Shown here: positions 8,253 to 17,066 of the stretch, piece after piece | How positions within the stretch are numbered: the stretch's first letter is position 1 | Layout of the letters: each line of letters starts with the position of its first letter | NCBI GenBank assembly: GCA_050015275.1 | Contig: JBEKBS010000003.1 | Span: 1-64,000, forward strand | Direction of reading: 5' to 3' | DNA: 64,000 nucleotides | DNA from: DATKJS01 sp050015275 | Lineage (GTDB): Bacteria; Acidobacteriota; Aminicenantia; Aminicenantales; Saccharicenantaceae | Notes under the pieces: generated by a model | The model's input: only the letters and a program-made list of their open reading frames with translations | What the model was told of the DNA's origin: nothing | The model's database searches: none | Program-made: the position numbers and the translations under genes

Positions 8253-8573
8253 CTATCTTTTCGGGTCCTTGGGGACGACGATGACCTTCTCGCCGGGCTT
8301 GATCAGCCATAGCTTGTCGCGGGCCTCCTTTTCGACGGCCTTCGGGTTCCGTTCGAGCTCGCGGATCTCCGCTTCGAGCCTGGACTTCTCCCACGCGAGC
8401 CGCCGGACGTCGCGATCGAGATCGGCCAACTTCAGCCGGGCCCGGTGGATGTCCATGACCCCCTTTTTCCCGAAGACCGAGGTCACGACCATGACCAGGA
8501 ACAGGCAGGCGATCCCGAGGATGAAGACTTTCTTGCGGAAAGCCGGGTTCGCGGGATGCGAGTCCCCGTTCAT
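8253..8573 (-). CDS. ftsB: FtsB/DivIC-like septum formation initiator
   Basis: The 106-aa protein has a short cytosolic N-terminus, one membrane span (about 15-35) and a coiled coil (about 40-85). It ends with the family's DKLWLIKPGEKVIVV motif. FtsB/DivIC proteins link FtsL and FtsQ in the divisome. Its ATG overlaps the stop of the phosphohexomutase gene as ATGA. Confidence 0.88.
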   Translation of the reverse strand: MNGDSHPANPAFRKKVFILGIACLFLVMVVTSVFGKKGVMDIHRARLKLADLDRDVRRLAWEKSRLEAEIRELERNPKAVEKEARDKLWLIKPGEKVIVVPKDPKR

Positions 8574-9973
8574 AGGACCGCCTCCATCCCCTTGCGGAGA
8601 AGGCCGTCGACGCCTTTCTTGGTGGCGGCCTCGGCGTAGCAGCGGATCACGGGCTCCGTGCCCGACAACCTCAGGAGGAACCAGTCGCCCCCCTCGAGTT
8701 CGATCTTGATGCCGTCGATCGTCTCGACGCGGACCACCTTGCGCCGGCCGACCCGGGCGGGCGGGTTCTGGACAAGGGCCTTCAACCTCTTGGCCCTTTC
8801 GGGGGTCAGGGGAGCGGTGCGCTGGCCTCCGGCCGTCGTTCCGTATTCCTCGAACAGGCCGTCCCGCAGGCTCCTCAGGCTCTTCCCCGTGGCCGCGACC
8901 ATCTCGGCCACGAGAAGGCCGGCAAAGATCCCGTCTTTCTCGGGCAGATGGTCCTTGACGGCAATGCAGGCGCTCTCTTCTCCTCCGAAGATGATGTGTC
9001 CCTTGAGGAACAAGTCGGCCATGTACTTGAATCCGACCTTGGTCTGATAAAGGGGCAGGCCGTATTTCGCGGCGATGCGGTCAAGGAGGGTCGTCGTGGT
9101 GATGGACCTGGCGACGCCTCCCCTCCAACCCTTGACCTTGACGAGGTAATCCAGGAGCATGGCCAGGATGAAGTTCTGGTGGATGAAGGTCCCTTCTTCG
9201 TCGATGATGCCGAACCGGTCGCCATCGGCGTCCGTCGCGATCCCGAGGCGGCACTCCTTTTCGAGGACGAGGGACTTGAGCTCGGCCAGGTTGTCTTCCG
9301 TGCAGGACGGGATCACTCCCCCGAAATAGGGGTCGATATATCCGTGGATGCCCTCCACGGAGACTCCATTCTCCTCCAGGACCTCGTCCAGGTATTCGCG
9401 GCTCGTGCCGTAGAGGAGGTCAACCCCCACCCGGAGTCCCGCGTCCCGCATGGCCGCGAAGTCGATCTTGTCCTGGATGAACCCCAGGTAATCGGCCTGG
9501 AGGTCGATCCGGGTGACGTTCTCCTTGGGGGAATAATACGCGACGCGCGAGAGGCCGGGCATCAGCCTGCGGACTTCCTCCTCTATCCTGTCCGTCACTT
9601 CGGGAAGGGCCGGGGCCCCGGTCTCGACGTTGAACTTGAGGCCGTTGTACCACGGTGCGTTGAAGGAGGCCGTGAAGTTGATGGCCCCCTGGCACTGCCG
9701 CTTGATGACCTGGAGAGCCAGGGCTTGGGACGGCGCGTCGCGCTCGGCCAGATAGACCGTGATCATATTTTTCGACAGGAGCTTGGCGGCTTCCATGGCG
9801 TATCGTTCCGAAAGGAAGCGCGTGTCGTAGCCGACAGCCAGGGAGATCGGCCGTCCGGCATACTTCTCTTTGAGATAGTTGGCCACCGCCTGGACGACGA
9901 CCCTGACATTGTGGAAGGTGAACTCCGCTCCCATGAGGCCGCGCCACCCGGAGGTGCCGAATCGGATCATCAT
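8570..9973 (-). CDS. Phosphoglucomutase/phosphomannomutase with altered serine loop
   Basis: This is a 467-aa alpha-D-phosphohexomutase that moves phosphate between C1 and C6 of hexoses. It starts with FGTSGWRG. The metal loop is intact (D248-x-D250-x-D252-R253), as are the sugar loop (GGEES, about 330-334) and the phosphate loop (RLSGTEP). The active-site serine loop reads TASFNAPWYNG (Ser103) instead of the usual TASHNPPEYNG: the serine is kept, but His, Pro and Glu are replaced. I start at the first of two adjacent ATGs, because longer in-frame extensions look non-coding. Likely roles are sugar-nucleotide or cell-wall precursor supply; the substrate cannot be told. Confidence 0.88.
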   Translation of the reverse strand: MMIRFGTSGWRGLMGAEFTFHNVRVVVQAVANYLKEKYAGRPISLAVGYDTRFLSERYAMEAAKLLSKNMITVYLAERDAPSQALALQVIKRQCQGAINFTASFNAPWYNGLKFNVETGAPALPEVTDRIEEEVRRLMPGLSRVAYYSPKENVTRIDLQADYLGFIQDKIDFAAMRDAGLRVGVDLLYGTSREYLDEVLEENGVSVEGIHGYIDPYFGGVIPSCTEDNLAELKSLVLEKECRLGIATDADGDRFGIIDEEGTFIHQNFILAMLLDYLVKVKGWRGGVARSITTTTLLDRIAAKYGLPLYQTKVGFKYMADLFLKGHIIFGGEESACIAVKDHLPEKDGIFAGLLVAEMVAATGKSLRSLRDGLFEEYGTTAGGQRTAPLTPERAKRLKALVQNPPARVGRRKVVRVETIDGIKIELEGGDWFLLRLSGTEPVIRCYAEAATKKGVDGLLRKGMEAVL

Positions 9974-10196
9974 TTGAGGGAAAATTACCACACGCCGCCC
10001 GGAAATGCAACTTTTCCCCCTGGAACTAAGGCTCCGGGGGGAACTTCCGCTCTCAGATGAGGATGAGCTCGGGGATCCCTCGGGAACACCCCTTTCGCTC
10101 TTTCTTTCTATCGTTTCAGCCGTCGCCTCTGCACCCACTAAAAGTGACCGCGTGGCCCGATGGATAAAGAGGGGCCGGGCCACCCGTCCGAATAAT

Positions 10197-10988
10197 TTAA
10201 TGGTCGCGTTCCTTTTCCAGGGCTTCGCCGGTCATGGGGACGAATCGGACGTCGATGATCTCGCGGACGAGGGCTTTCCCGTTCTTTTTCGTGACGAGCG
10301 TCAGCCTCTGAAAGAACCGCGAGTCGCCCAGAGGCAGGATCAGCCGGCCGCCTTCCTTGAGCTGTCCCATGAGCCGGGGCGGGACTCGGTCGACCGCGCA
10401 GGTGACGATGATCGCGTCGAAGGGGGCCTCCTCAGGCCAGCCGAAAAAGCCGTCGCCTTCCTTGACGTTGACGTTCGTGAATCCCAGGCGCTTGAGCGTC
10501 GCGCCGGCCAGGCGGGCAAGCGTTCCGTTGATCTCGATGGAAAAAACCGCGCCCGCGAGGCGGGCCAGGACGGCCGCCTGGTAGCCGGACCCGGTCCCCA
10601 CTTCGAGGACCTTCTCCCCTTTCCCGAGGCCGAGGCTCTGGGTCATGAGACCGACGATGTACGGCTGGGAGATGGTCTGGCCCCCGCCGATCGGCAGCGG
10701 ATAGTCGCCGTAGGCTTCGTCCCTGAGCTCCGGCGGGACGAAGAGATGCCGAGGGACCGTCCTCAGGGCCTCCAGGACTGCGGCGTCCCGCACCCCCCGG
10801 GCCGCGACCTGCTCTTCGACCATCGCCAGCCGTTTCCGGGAGAACGCCGCGTCGTCCTGGCCCCGGGCTTGGGCAGGGCCGCCCGGGAAGATGAAAGCCG
10901 CCGCCAGGACCGCGAACGTGACCCCCGCTCTCCCTGGAAATCGATGCGGCGCTACGACCCGCTGCCCTGGATGAAACCATCGCCTCAT
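10197..10988 (-). CDS. pcm: Protein-L-isoaspartate O-methyltransferase, exported form
   Basis: The 263-aa SAM-dependent methyltransferase repairs isoaspartyl residues. The core contains VEEQVAARGVRD, the QTISQPYIVGLM substrate motif and the SAM motif VLEVGTGSGYQAAVLA. An extra N-terminus of about 45 residues has Arg residues, a hydrophobic stretch and an AQA cleavage-like site, which suggests secretion to the periplasm. GGAGAGAGG precedes the ATG. It stands alone on the minus strand. Confidence 0.9.
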   Translation of the reverse strand: MRRWFHPGQRVVAPHRFPGRAGVTFAVLAAAFIFPGGPAQARGQDDAAFSRKRLAMVEEQVAARGVRDAAVLEALRTVPRHLFVPPELRDEAYGDYPLPIGGGQTISQPYIVGLMTQSLGLGKGEKVLEVGTGSGYQAAVLARLAGAVFSIEINGTLARLAGATLKRLGFTNVNVKEGDGFFGWPEEAPFDAIIVTCAVDRVPPRLMGQLKEGGRLILPLGDSRFFQRLTLVTKKNGKALVREIIDVRFVPMTGEALEKERDH

Positions 10989-11017
10989 ACCCTCTCTCCG
11001 CCGCGCCGATCGTCATC

Positions 11018-11026
11018 ATTATCACA
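11018..11026 (-). promoter_or_regulatory. Extended -10 promoter candidate for pcm
   Basis: On the minus strand TGTGATAAT fits TGnTATAAT with one mismatch. It would start transcription a little over 20 bp before the pcm ATG, just ahead of its Shine-Dalgarno. There is no clear -35. Confidence 0.35.
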
Positions 11027-11130
11027 TATAACGGCGCGCGGGCCCAGCCCCCGCCGCTTCGCGAGGCGGACGGCGCTCCCGACCTCCGTCGACGCCGGGC
11101 TCTCCAGGGAGGGGTGGATATCATCCAGCC

Positions 11131-11150
11131 AATCATCTCTAGAGGTGATT
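11131..11150. repeat. 20-bp near-perfect dyad (possible operator)
   Basis: AATCATCTCT is followed directly by AGAGGTGATT. The two halves are reverse complements except for one position. There is no spacer for an RNA loop, so a dimeric protein-binding site is more likely than a hairpin. It lies about 140 bp upstream of pcm. Confidence 0.35.
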
Positions 11151-11336
11151 GACCCGTGGCGGAGGTGATGAAAAATAGGGAACGGAAGGATAAAGCCGGG
11201 ACTTGAAAGCGCGCGGATGAGCGACCAAAAGGGATTTCCCAACGGTCCGAAAGGCCGGGTCCCGCCGGCCTGCCAATTTTTGTCAAACAAAGGAGGCCGA
11301 ATCGGTTCTTTCTCTGTCCGCCATCAAGAATTTTCG

Positions 11337-11365
11337 TTGACAAGGTGAATAAATTTTGATATTTG
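11337..11365 (+). promoter_or_regulatory. Probable promoter of the coaD-pil operon
   Basis: TTGACA is followed after 17 bp by TATTTG, inside a clearly AT-rich patch. The -35 is perfect and the -10 is weak. It lies about 40 bp upstream of coaD, and no other promoter is visible before the terminator at 17.7 kb. Confidence 0.5.
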
Positions 11366-11403
11366 GATTATAAGTTCTGATGAGGAATTGACGACGAGCC
11401 CAG

Positions 11404-11910
11404 ATGATGGAGAGACGAGCCATATATCCGGGATCGTTCGACCCGGTCACCAACGGGCACGTGGACATCATCGAGCGGGGACTCAGGGTTTTCGACGAGA
11501 TCGTCGTGGCCGTCCTGGAAAACCCCAAAAAAGCCCCCCTCTTCTCGACTAAAGAGAGGGTCATTATGATCAGGGATCTTTTCGCCGGGCAGGAGAACAT
11601 CAGCGTCCGGTCGTTCCGCGGCCTGCTGGTGGACTTCGCCCGGAAGCAGAAGGTCCGCGTGGTCATCCGGGGCCTCCGGGCCATCTCGGACTTCGAATAC
11701 GAGCTCCAGATGGCCCTCATGAACCGGAACCTGGCCCCCGACATCGAGACGTTCTTCATGATGCCGAACGTCAAGTACTCCTTCCTCAGCTCGAACCTGG
11801 TCAAGGAGATCGTCACCCTGGGCGGTTCCGTCGATGATTTCGTCCCCGAGCCAGTGGCCCGGAGACTTCGAGATAAGATCACGGGGCCAAGAAAATCTAA
11901 TTCCAAATAA
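11404..11910 (+). CDS. coaD: Pantetheine-phosphate adenylyltransferase
   Basis: The 168-aa enzyme adenylylates 4'-phosphopantetheine to dephospho-CoA, the penultimate step of CoA synthesis. Family motifs are complete: YPGSFDPVTNGH (nucleotidyl-transferase T/HxGH), RGLRAISDFEYE and YSFLSSNLVKEI. Length is normal (about 160). The true ATG could be either of the first two codons, since no strong Shine-Dalgarno separates them. It lies 11 bp before pilM and seems to be the first gene of the pilus operon. Confidence 0.97.
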   Translation: MMERRAIYPGSFDPVTNGHVDIIERGLRVFDEIVVAVLENPKKAPLFSTKERVIMIRDLFAGQENISVRSFRGLLVDFARKQKVRVVIRGLRAISDFEYELQMALMNRNLAPDIETFFMMPNVKYSFLSSNLVKEIVTLGGSVDDFVPEPVARRLRDKITGPRKSNSK

Positions 11911-11921
11911 GGCAGGCAAAC

Positions 11922-13001
11922 ATGTTCGGAATCTCTCGGGAAAAAGGTTTGGTCGGGCTGGACATCGGCTCCTACTCCGTCAAGGCCGTCGAGCTCCGGG
12001 CGAAAAGGAAAGGAGACCTCACGGCCTATGAGCTCCAGAAGATCGGCTATGAGGCCCTCCCGCACGACGCGATCGTCGAGGGGACCATCATCGACTCGGC
12101 CGCCGTCGTTGAGACCATCAAAATGGTGTTCGACGAGAACAAGATCGCCGGCAAGGACGTCGGCATCTCCATCTCGGGCAATTCCGTCATCATCAAGAAG
12201 ATCTCCCTCCCCGTCATGGAGAAGCAGGAGCTCGCCGAGTCCATCATCTGGGAGGCGAAGCACAACATCCCGTATCCCTACGAGGAGACGAACGTCGACT
12301 ACGCGATCCTGAAGCCGTCCCGGGGCTCGGAGGACAAGAACCTGGACATCCTCCTCGTGGCCGCGAAAAAGGACAAGATCGCCAACTACAGCAACGTCGT
12401 CAACCAGGCCCGGAAGAACCTCCAGAGCATCGAGGTCGACGTCTTCGCCCTCCAGAACGTCCTCGAGATCAACTATCCGGAGACCTTCGGCGAAAAAACG
12501 CTGGCCTTGATCAACATCGGCGCCAACATCACCAACGTCGTCATTGTCGAGCGGGGGACGCCGCAGCTGTTCCGCGACCTCGCCCTCGGCGGCTTTTTCT
12601 TCACGGAGAACATGCGCAAGGAGCTCAACATCAGCTTCGAGGAGGCTGAGAAGCTCCTCAAGGGGATCCCCGGGAAGGCGGTCACGGCCGATCAGTTCGC
12701 GACCGTCCTGTCGATGAACGTCCGGGACCTCCTCGACGAGATCGAGAAGACCTTCTCCTTCTACGAGGCCTCCGAAAAAAGGGAGCGGAAGATCGAGCAG
12801 ATCTTCCTCAGCGGCGGCCTGGCCAACGTCCCGAACATGGTCGGCGCCTTCGAGCAGAAGTTCCGGATCAAGACCGAGATCCTCAACCCTTTCCGCAACG
12901 TCCAAGTGGATGACAACAAATTCGATTCGATGTATTTCAACGAAATGGCACCCATCTTTGGTGTCGCCGTCGGACTGGCGACCCGAAAGGCGGAGAAGTA
13001 A
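11922..13001 (+). CDS. pilM: Type IV pilus assembly protein PilM
   Basis: The 359-aa actin-like ATPase forms the cytoplasmic platform of the type IV pilus. The phosphate-1 motif GLDIGSYSVKAVEL is at residues 11-24, and an LINIGANITNVVIV phosphate-2 motif and an FLSGGLANVPNM adenosine motif follow. It binds the N-terminal tail of PilN, whose conserved INLLKPE is encoded next. The Shine-Dalgarno is AAGGCAGG. Length matches PilM proteins (about 350). Confidence 0.96.
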   Translation: MFGISREKGLVGLDIGSYSVKAVELRAKRKGDLTAYELQKIGYEALPHDAIVEGTIIDSAAVVETIKMVFDENKIAGKDVGISISGNSVIIKKISLPVMEKQELAESIIWEAKHNIPYPYEETNVDYAILKPSRGSEDKNLDILLVAAKKDKIANYSNVVNQARKNLQSIEVDVFALQNVLEINYPETFGEKTLALINIGANITNVVIVERGTPQLFRDLALGGFFFTENMRKELNISFEEAEKLLKGIPGKAVTADQFATVLSMNVRDLLDEIEKTFSFYEASEKRERKIEQIFLSGGLANVPNMVGAFEQKFRIKTEILNPFRNVQVDDNKFDSMYFNEMAPIFGVAVGLATRKAEK

Positions 13002-13003
13002 CC

Positions 13004-13648
13004 ATGATACGGATCAACCTCTTAAAGCCGGAAACAAAGGACATCAAGGAAACGGCCGTCACGCCGGGGGCGCCGGAAGTCACGGTCAAGAAATCGCCGA
13101 AGATCGGCAGCCTGATCTTCCTGTTGCTCATCATCGCTCTCGGGGCCTATCTCTACGTCCAGCGCCAGGCCTTCAACCGCGAGGAAGAGCTCCTGGCGAC
13201 GGCCCGGACGGAGAAGGCCAAGCTCCAGTACGTCACGGCCAAGCTCGAGGAGCAGAAGAAGCTGAAGGAGTCCCTGGAGCGAAAGATCAACCTCATCAAC
13301 GACCTCCGGTCCCAGCAGGACTCGGCCGTCCGGATCATGGACCAGCTCAGCCGGAGCCTGCCGGATTGGGTCTGGCTGACCGAGGTCAGCTATGACAACA
13401 AGGCCCTCCAGATCAAGGGGAAGGCCCTCTCGAACAACCTCATCGCGGACTACATGACCAGCCTCGAGAACAGCCCCGTCTTCGCGAACGTCAGCCTGAT
13501 CACCTCGACCCAGAAGAATACCCAAAGGAACGAGTACCTGGACTTCTCGCTCAGCGCTGCACTCAAACAGAAGCCGGGACCGGCGCCGGCGGCCGTCAAG
13601 CCCGAACCCGCTGAAAAACCCGCCGGCAAGCAAAGGGGAACGACATGA
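13004..13648 (+). CDS. pilN: Type IV pilus assembly protein PilN
   Basis: The 214-aa protein has the PilM-binding N-terminus MIRINLLKPE, one membrane span at about 30-48, a periplasmic coiled coil and a ferredoxin-like domain. It ends in a Pro/Ala/Lys-rich tail. It links cytoplasmic PilM to periplasmic PilO. GGAGAAG precedes the ATG, and the 3' end overlaps pilO as ATGA. Confidence 0.95.
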   Translation: MIRINLLKPETKDIKETAVTPGAPEVTVKKSPKIGSLIFLLLIIALGAYLYVQRQAFNREEELLATARTEKAKLQYVTAKLEEQKKLKESLERKINLINDLRSQQDSAVRIMDQLSRSLPDWVWLTEVSYDNKALQIKGKALSNNLIADYMTSLENSPVFANVSLITSTQKNTQRNEYLDFSLSAALKQKPGPAPAAVKPEPAEKPAGKQRGTT

Positions 13649-14226
13649 AAAACATGCCCTGGTACGGATCGGCGATCGTTGCGGTCCTCATTTTCGCCCT
13701 GGCCCATCTCTTCTATTTCAGCCCCCAGAACACCCAGCTCCAGGCCCTGAGGGCGGACCGGGTCAAGGTCGAGAACGAGGTCAGGGACCTGAAGCAGAAG
13801 AAAAAAGAGCTGGACAAGATCGAGGCCGAGCTGCTCGTGATGACGGCCCAGCTCAAGGGGCTCGAAGCGATCATCCCCCGGCGGAAGGAGCAGGCCGACA
13901 TCCTGCGGCAGATCCAGCAGCTGGCCTACGACGCCCGGCTCGACGTCACGAACTTCACCCAGCAGAAAGAGGTCGACCGGGAGTTCTACGCGGAATGGCC
14001 GATCACCGTCCAGATCAACGGGACCTACCACAACCTCGGCACCTATTTCGACCGTCTCAGCCAGTACTCGCGCCTGTTCAGCGTCGACAAGTTCTCGATC
14101 AAGGCCCTGACCCGGCAGACGGACCTTTCGACGGTCTCGGCCAACTGGACGGCCAAGACATATATCTTCCTCGAGGAGCCGACGGCTCCCGCGCCCAAAC
14201 CCAAAGCCAAGAGGCCCGGACGATGA
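13645..14226 (+). CDS. pilO: Type IV pilus assembly protein PilO
   Basis: The 193-aa protein has a membrane span (about 6-25), a coiled coil (about 30-80) and a periplasmic domain with the family's ITVQINGTYHNLGTYFDRLS segment. It forms heterodimers with PilN in the alignment subcomplex. Both ends overlap neighbours by 4 bp, so pilN, pilO and pilP are translationally coupled. Confidence 0.95.
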   Translation: MKNMPWYGSAIVAVLIFALAHLFYFSPQNTQLQALRADRVKVENEVRDLKQKKKELDKIEAELLVMTAQLKGLEAIIPRRKEQADILRQIQQLAYDARLDVTNFTQQKEVDREFYAEWPITVQINGTYHNLGTYFDRLSQYSRLFSVDKFSIKALTRQTDLSTVSANWTAKTYIFLEEPTAPAPKPKAKRPGR

Positions 14227-14675
14227 AAAAAGCACTCACCAGCATCCTGATTTTAAGTCTGCTCGGCCTGGTTCCCCTGTTCTCCCAGGAGAACCCGGCG
14301 GGCCCCACGCCTCAAGAAAAACCGGAGCTCAAGAGCTCGGGCCCGGTCCTCTACCACCCCGAAGGCCGGAGGGACCCCTTCCGGGACCTCCTCGGAGGGG
14401 GCGACGTCCGTGACAAGACGGTCACCGGCGACGTCAAGGGCGCCGTGGAGGACCTGATCCTGATCGGGATCATCAAGGCCAAGAAGGGATACACCGCGAT
14501 CGTGGGGACAACCCAGGGGTTTCCCCGTTTTCTGGGCGTCGGGGACAAGGTCGCCGACGGCTATATCCTGAGCATCAGCCCGACCCAGGTTGTGTTCCGT
14601 AAAACCCATGAGCGGGGGATGCCCCTTATGAGGCCGCGGGATATCATCAAGGAAATCAATCCTGAGGAGCGTTAA
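14223..14675 (+). CDS. pilP: Type IV pilus assembly protein PilP
   Basis: The 150-aa protein has an N-terminal signal peptide (MKKALTSILIL...LFSQ) but no lipobox cysteine, although many PilP proteins are lipoproteins. The family segment YHPEGRRDPFRDLL is followed by the beta domain with DLILIGIIKAKKGYTAIV and VGDKVADGYILSI. It bridges PilN/PilO to the PilQ secretin. The ATG overlaps the pilO stop. Confidence 0.92.
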   Translation: MKKALTSILILSLLGLVPLFSQENPAGPTPQEKPELKSSGPVLYHPEGRRDPFRDLLGGGDVRDKTVTGDVKGAVEDLILIGIIKAKKGYTAIVGTTQGFPRFLGVGDKVADGYILSISPTQVVFRKTHERGMPLMRPRDIIKEINPEER

Positions 14676-14676
14676 C

Positions 14677-17043
14677 ATGAAAAAGAAAATCGTGCCAGCC
14701 GTTTTCGCCTCTGTGTGTGTCCTCGTGCTCGTCGTTCTGCACGCCGAGAGCCCGGACCTCGCCGTCAACATCAGCAAGATCCAGGTCCAGCCGGGCCCCC
14801 TGGCGACCAAGCTCGTCCTCCAGGCCGATGGCCAGCTTTCCGCACCGAAAGCCTATTACCTGCCCGACTCCCCCCAGACGTTCGTCCTGGACCTGAACAA
14901 GGCCAAGACGACGGAAGCTCCTCTCGTGCCCGCCTCCGAAACCCAGTTCATCCGTGATATCCAGGTCCAGAAATCAGGCCTTCAGGACCTCCGGTTCCTC
15001 GTCCGGCTCAACGAGCGCGTCCCCATCCGGGTCCGGACCGAACAGGGCCGGATGGTCGTCGAACTGGCCAAGATCCAGAGGGGCCAGGGAAGCTACCTCA
15101 TCGACGCCGAGACCCAGGCCCAACTCGACCGGAGGCCCAAAGGCGAGATCTTCCTGGAGAAGATCGATTATTCCCAGGCCGCCGACCGGGTCTCGTTCCG
15201 GGCCCAGTTGACCGACGAGGCCGTCGCCCAGGTCTTCGCCCTGGAAAACCCGTCGCGCCTGGTCGTCGACCTTTATGACACGGTCCTCACGGCCAAGGCC
15301 AACGCCTGGTCGGTCGAGAACGGCCAGACCTCGGTCTCAAGGGTCAGGGTCGGCCAGTTCCAGCAATCCGATCCCCGGCCGATCACCCGCCTCGTATTCG
15401 ATCTCAAGGAGCCCGGACTGTACTCGCTCGAGTCGGACAAGTCGGGCCTGGTCGTGTCCTTCTTCAAGAACCAGGCCGCGGACGCCGCGAAGGCCGCTCC
15501 GGTCCAGACGGCGCCTGTCCAGACGCCCGCCCTCAAGGACGAGGCCCCGAAGGTTGCCCCGGCCCCGGTGTCTTTGGCCAAGCCGGAAACCCAGGTCCCC
15601 GCGCCCGTCAAGGTCGACAATCCGGCGGTCGTTGAGGCCAGGGTCGAACAGCGGCCGGCCCTCAGGCCGGTCCTGAAGGAAACTCCTCCCCCGCCGCAAC
15701 CTTCGGCAGCCGCTGTCCAGGAGAAGAAGGCCGCGGACGCCCAACAGGAAAAATTCAAACCCAAGACCATCGCCGCCGAAGAAGACAAGTATTCCGGCGA
15801 GGTCCTCAGCCTGAAGTTCAAGGACGCGGACCTCCGTGACGTCGTCCTCTACCTGGCCGATTTCGCCAGCCTGAACGTCGTCTTCGACTCGGACGTCCGG
15901 GGCGTCGTCACCTGCAACCTCCAGGACGTCCCCTGGGACCAGGCCCTCGACATCGTCCTCAAGCAGAACAAGATGGGGAAAACGATCGAGGGCAACGTCC
16001 TCCGGATCGCGCCGATCGGCATCCTGACCCGCGAGGAGGAGGACGAGCGGAAAATGAAGGAGAGCAAAGAGCTGGCCGGCCCCGTCCAGATCAAGACGAT
16101 CACCCTGTCCTACTCCAAGGCCAAGGACGTGGCCGGGCTCCTCAAGTCCAAGCTCTCCAGCCGCGGCGAGATGATCATCGACGAACGGACGAACACGCTC
16201 CTCATCACCGACGTCAGGGACAAGATGGAAACCCTTGAGAAGCTCATCACCGTCGTCGACACGCCGACACCCCAGGTCTCGATCGAGGCCCGGGTCGTGG
16301 AGGCGTCGACCACCTTCACCCGGAACCTGGGCATCCAATGGGGATTCAAGGTCAACGCCGACTCCTACAACGGGAACACGACCTCTCTCCAGTTCCCGAA
16401 TTCGGTCAATGTCAACGGCGCCTTGATCCCCACGGGCACGACGACCGAAGGCATCGGGGGCCCCCTCGGCGGCTACGCCATCAACCTCCCGGCCCCGTCG
16501 TTCAACTCGGCCCTGGGGCTTTCGTTCGCCAACGTCCTCGACACGTTCCGGCTGGACGTCGCGCTGTCGGCCCTCGAATCAACGGGCGAAGGCAAAGTCA
16601 TCTCCCACCCGCAAGTCACGACCCAGAATAATATGGAAGCCGATATCATCCAGGGACGCCAGATCCCGGTCCAAACCGTGGCCAACTTCACCGTGACGAC
16701 CCGGTATGTCAACGCCGCCCTGGAGCTCAAAGCCACGCCGCAGATCACGGCCGAAGGGACGATCATCATGACCGTCGAGATCCAGAACAACGCGGCCGAT
16801 TTCGCCAACCTCGTTAACGGCATCCCGCCCATCACGACCGAGAGCGCCAAGACGACGGTCATGGTCCCCGACGGAGGGACGACGGTCATCGGCGGCATCT
16901 ACAGGACAGAGGACTCGGTCACCCGGAATAACGTGCCCTTCCTGAACCAGATCCCGATTCTGGGGGGGCTCTTCAAGAACTTCGCCCGGACCAAGACGAG
17001 CCGCGAGCTCCTCATCTTCATCACACCTAGGATCATTAAATAA
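14677..17043 (+). CDS. pilQ: Type IV pilus secretin PilQ
   Basis: The 788-aa outer-membrane secretin forms the pilus pore. In order it has a signal peptide, two AMIN domains (about 30-135 and about 150-270) that bind peptidoglycan, and a Pro/Ala/Lys-rich linker (about 270-365). An N0/STN-type domain (LKFKDADLRDVVLYLADFA, about 375-450), an N1/NolW domain (about 465-530) and the secretin barrel complete it. The barrel contains VIGGIYRTEDSVTRNNVPFLNQI and the closing ELLIFITPRIIK. GAGGAG precedes the ATG. It is complete and typical in layout. Confidence 0.97.
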   Translation: MKKKIVPAVFASVCVLVLVVLHAESPDLAVNISKIQVQPGPLATKLVLQADGQLSAPKAYYLPDSPQTFVLDLNKAKTTEAPLVPASETQFIRDIQVQKSGLQDLRFLVRLNERVPIRVRTEQGRMVVELAKIQRGQGSYLIDAETQAQLDRRPKGEIFLEKIDYSQAADRVSFRAQLTDEAVAQVFALENPSRLVVDLYDTVLTAKANAWSVENGQTSVSRVRVGQFQQSDPRPITRLVFDLKEPGLYSLESDKSGLVVSFFKNQAADAAKAAPVQTAPVQTPALKDEAPKVAPAPVSLAKPETQVPAPVKVDNPAVVEARVEQRPALRPVLKETPPPPQPSAAAVQEKKAADAQQEKFKPKTIAAEEDKYSGEVLSLKFKDADLRDVVLYLADFASLNVVFDSDVRGVVTCNLQDVPWDQALDIVLKQNKMGKTIEGNVLRIAPIGILTREEEDERKMKESKELAGPVQIKTITLSYSKAKDVAGLLKSKLSSRGEMIIDERTNTLLITDVRDKMETLEKLITVVDTPTPQVSIEARVVEASTTFTRNLGIQWGFKVNADSYNGNTTSLQFPNSVNVNGALIPTGTTTEGIGGPLGGYAINLPAPSFNSALGLSFANVLDTFRLDVALSALESTGEGKVISHPQVTTQNNMEADIIQGRQIPVQTVANFTVTTRYVNAALELKATPQITAEGTIIMTVEIQNNAADFANLVNGIPPITTESAKTTVMVPDGGTTVIGGIYRTEDSVTRNNVPFLNQIPILGGLFKNFARTKTSRELLIFITPRIIK

Positions 17044-17066
17044 CTCGGATACGAGAGGAGAGAACC

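Larger units (their letters stand above)
10989..11403. other. 415-bp divergent intergenic region between pcm and coaD
   Basis: No convincing gene is present. It holds a likely pcm promoter, a 20-bp dyad, a small GC-rich hairpin (11253-11270) and an AT-rich coaD promoter, most of them given as separate entries. Confidence 0.6.

Noticed and set aside
6416..8284. 622-codon open frame on the plus strand opposite the helicase-nuclease
   Set aside because: Composition is a mirror of the GC-rich real gene (long Val/Asp/Leu/Gly runs), with no motifs and no Shine-Dalgarno. The minus-strand protein has complete helicase and nuclease motifs.
10152..10183. 8-bp inverted repeat (GTGGCCCG/CGGGCCAC) after pcm, considered as a terminator
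   Set aside because: The loop is 16 bp and no T run follows on the minus strand.
11283..12905. 540-codon open frame on the minus strand over coaD and pilM
   Set aside because: Both plus-strand genes have full family motifs. The antisense frame has shadow composition and covers the coaD promoter.
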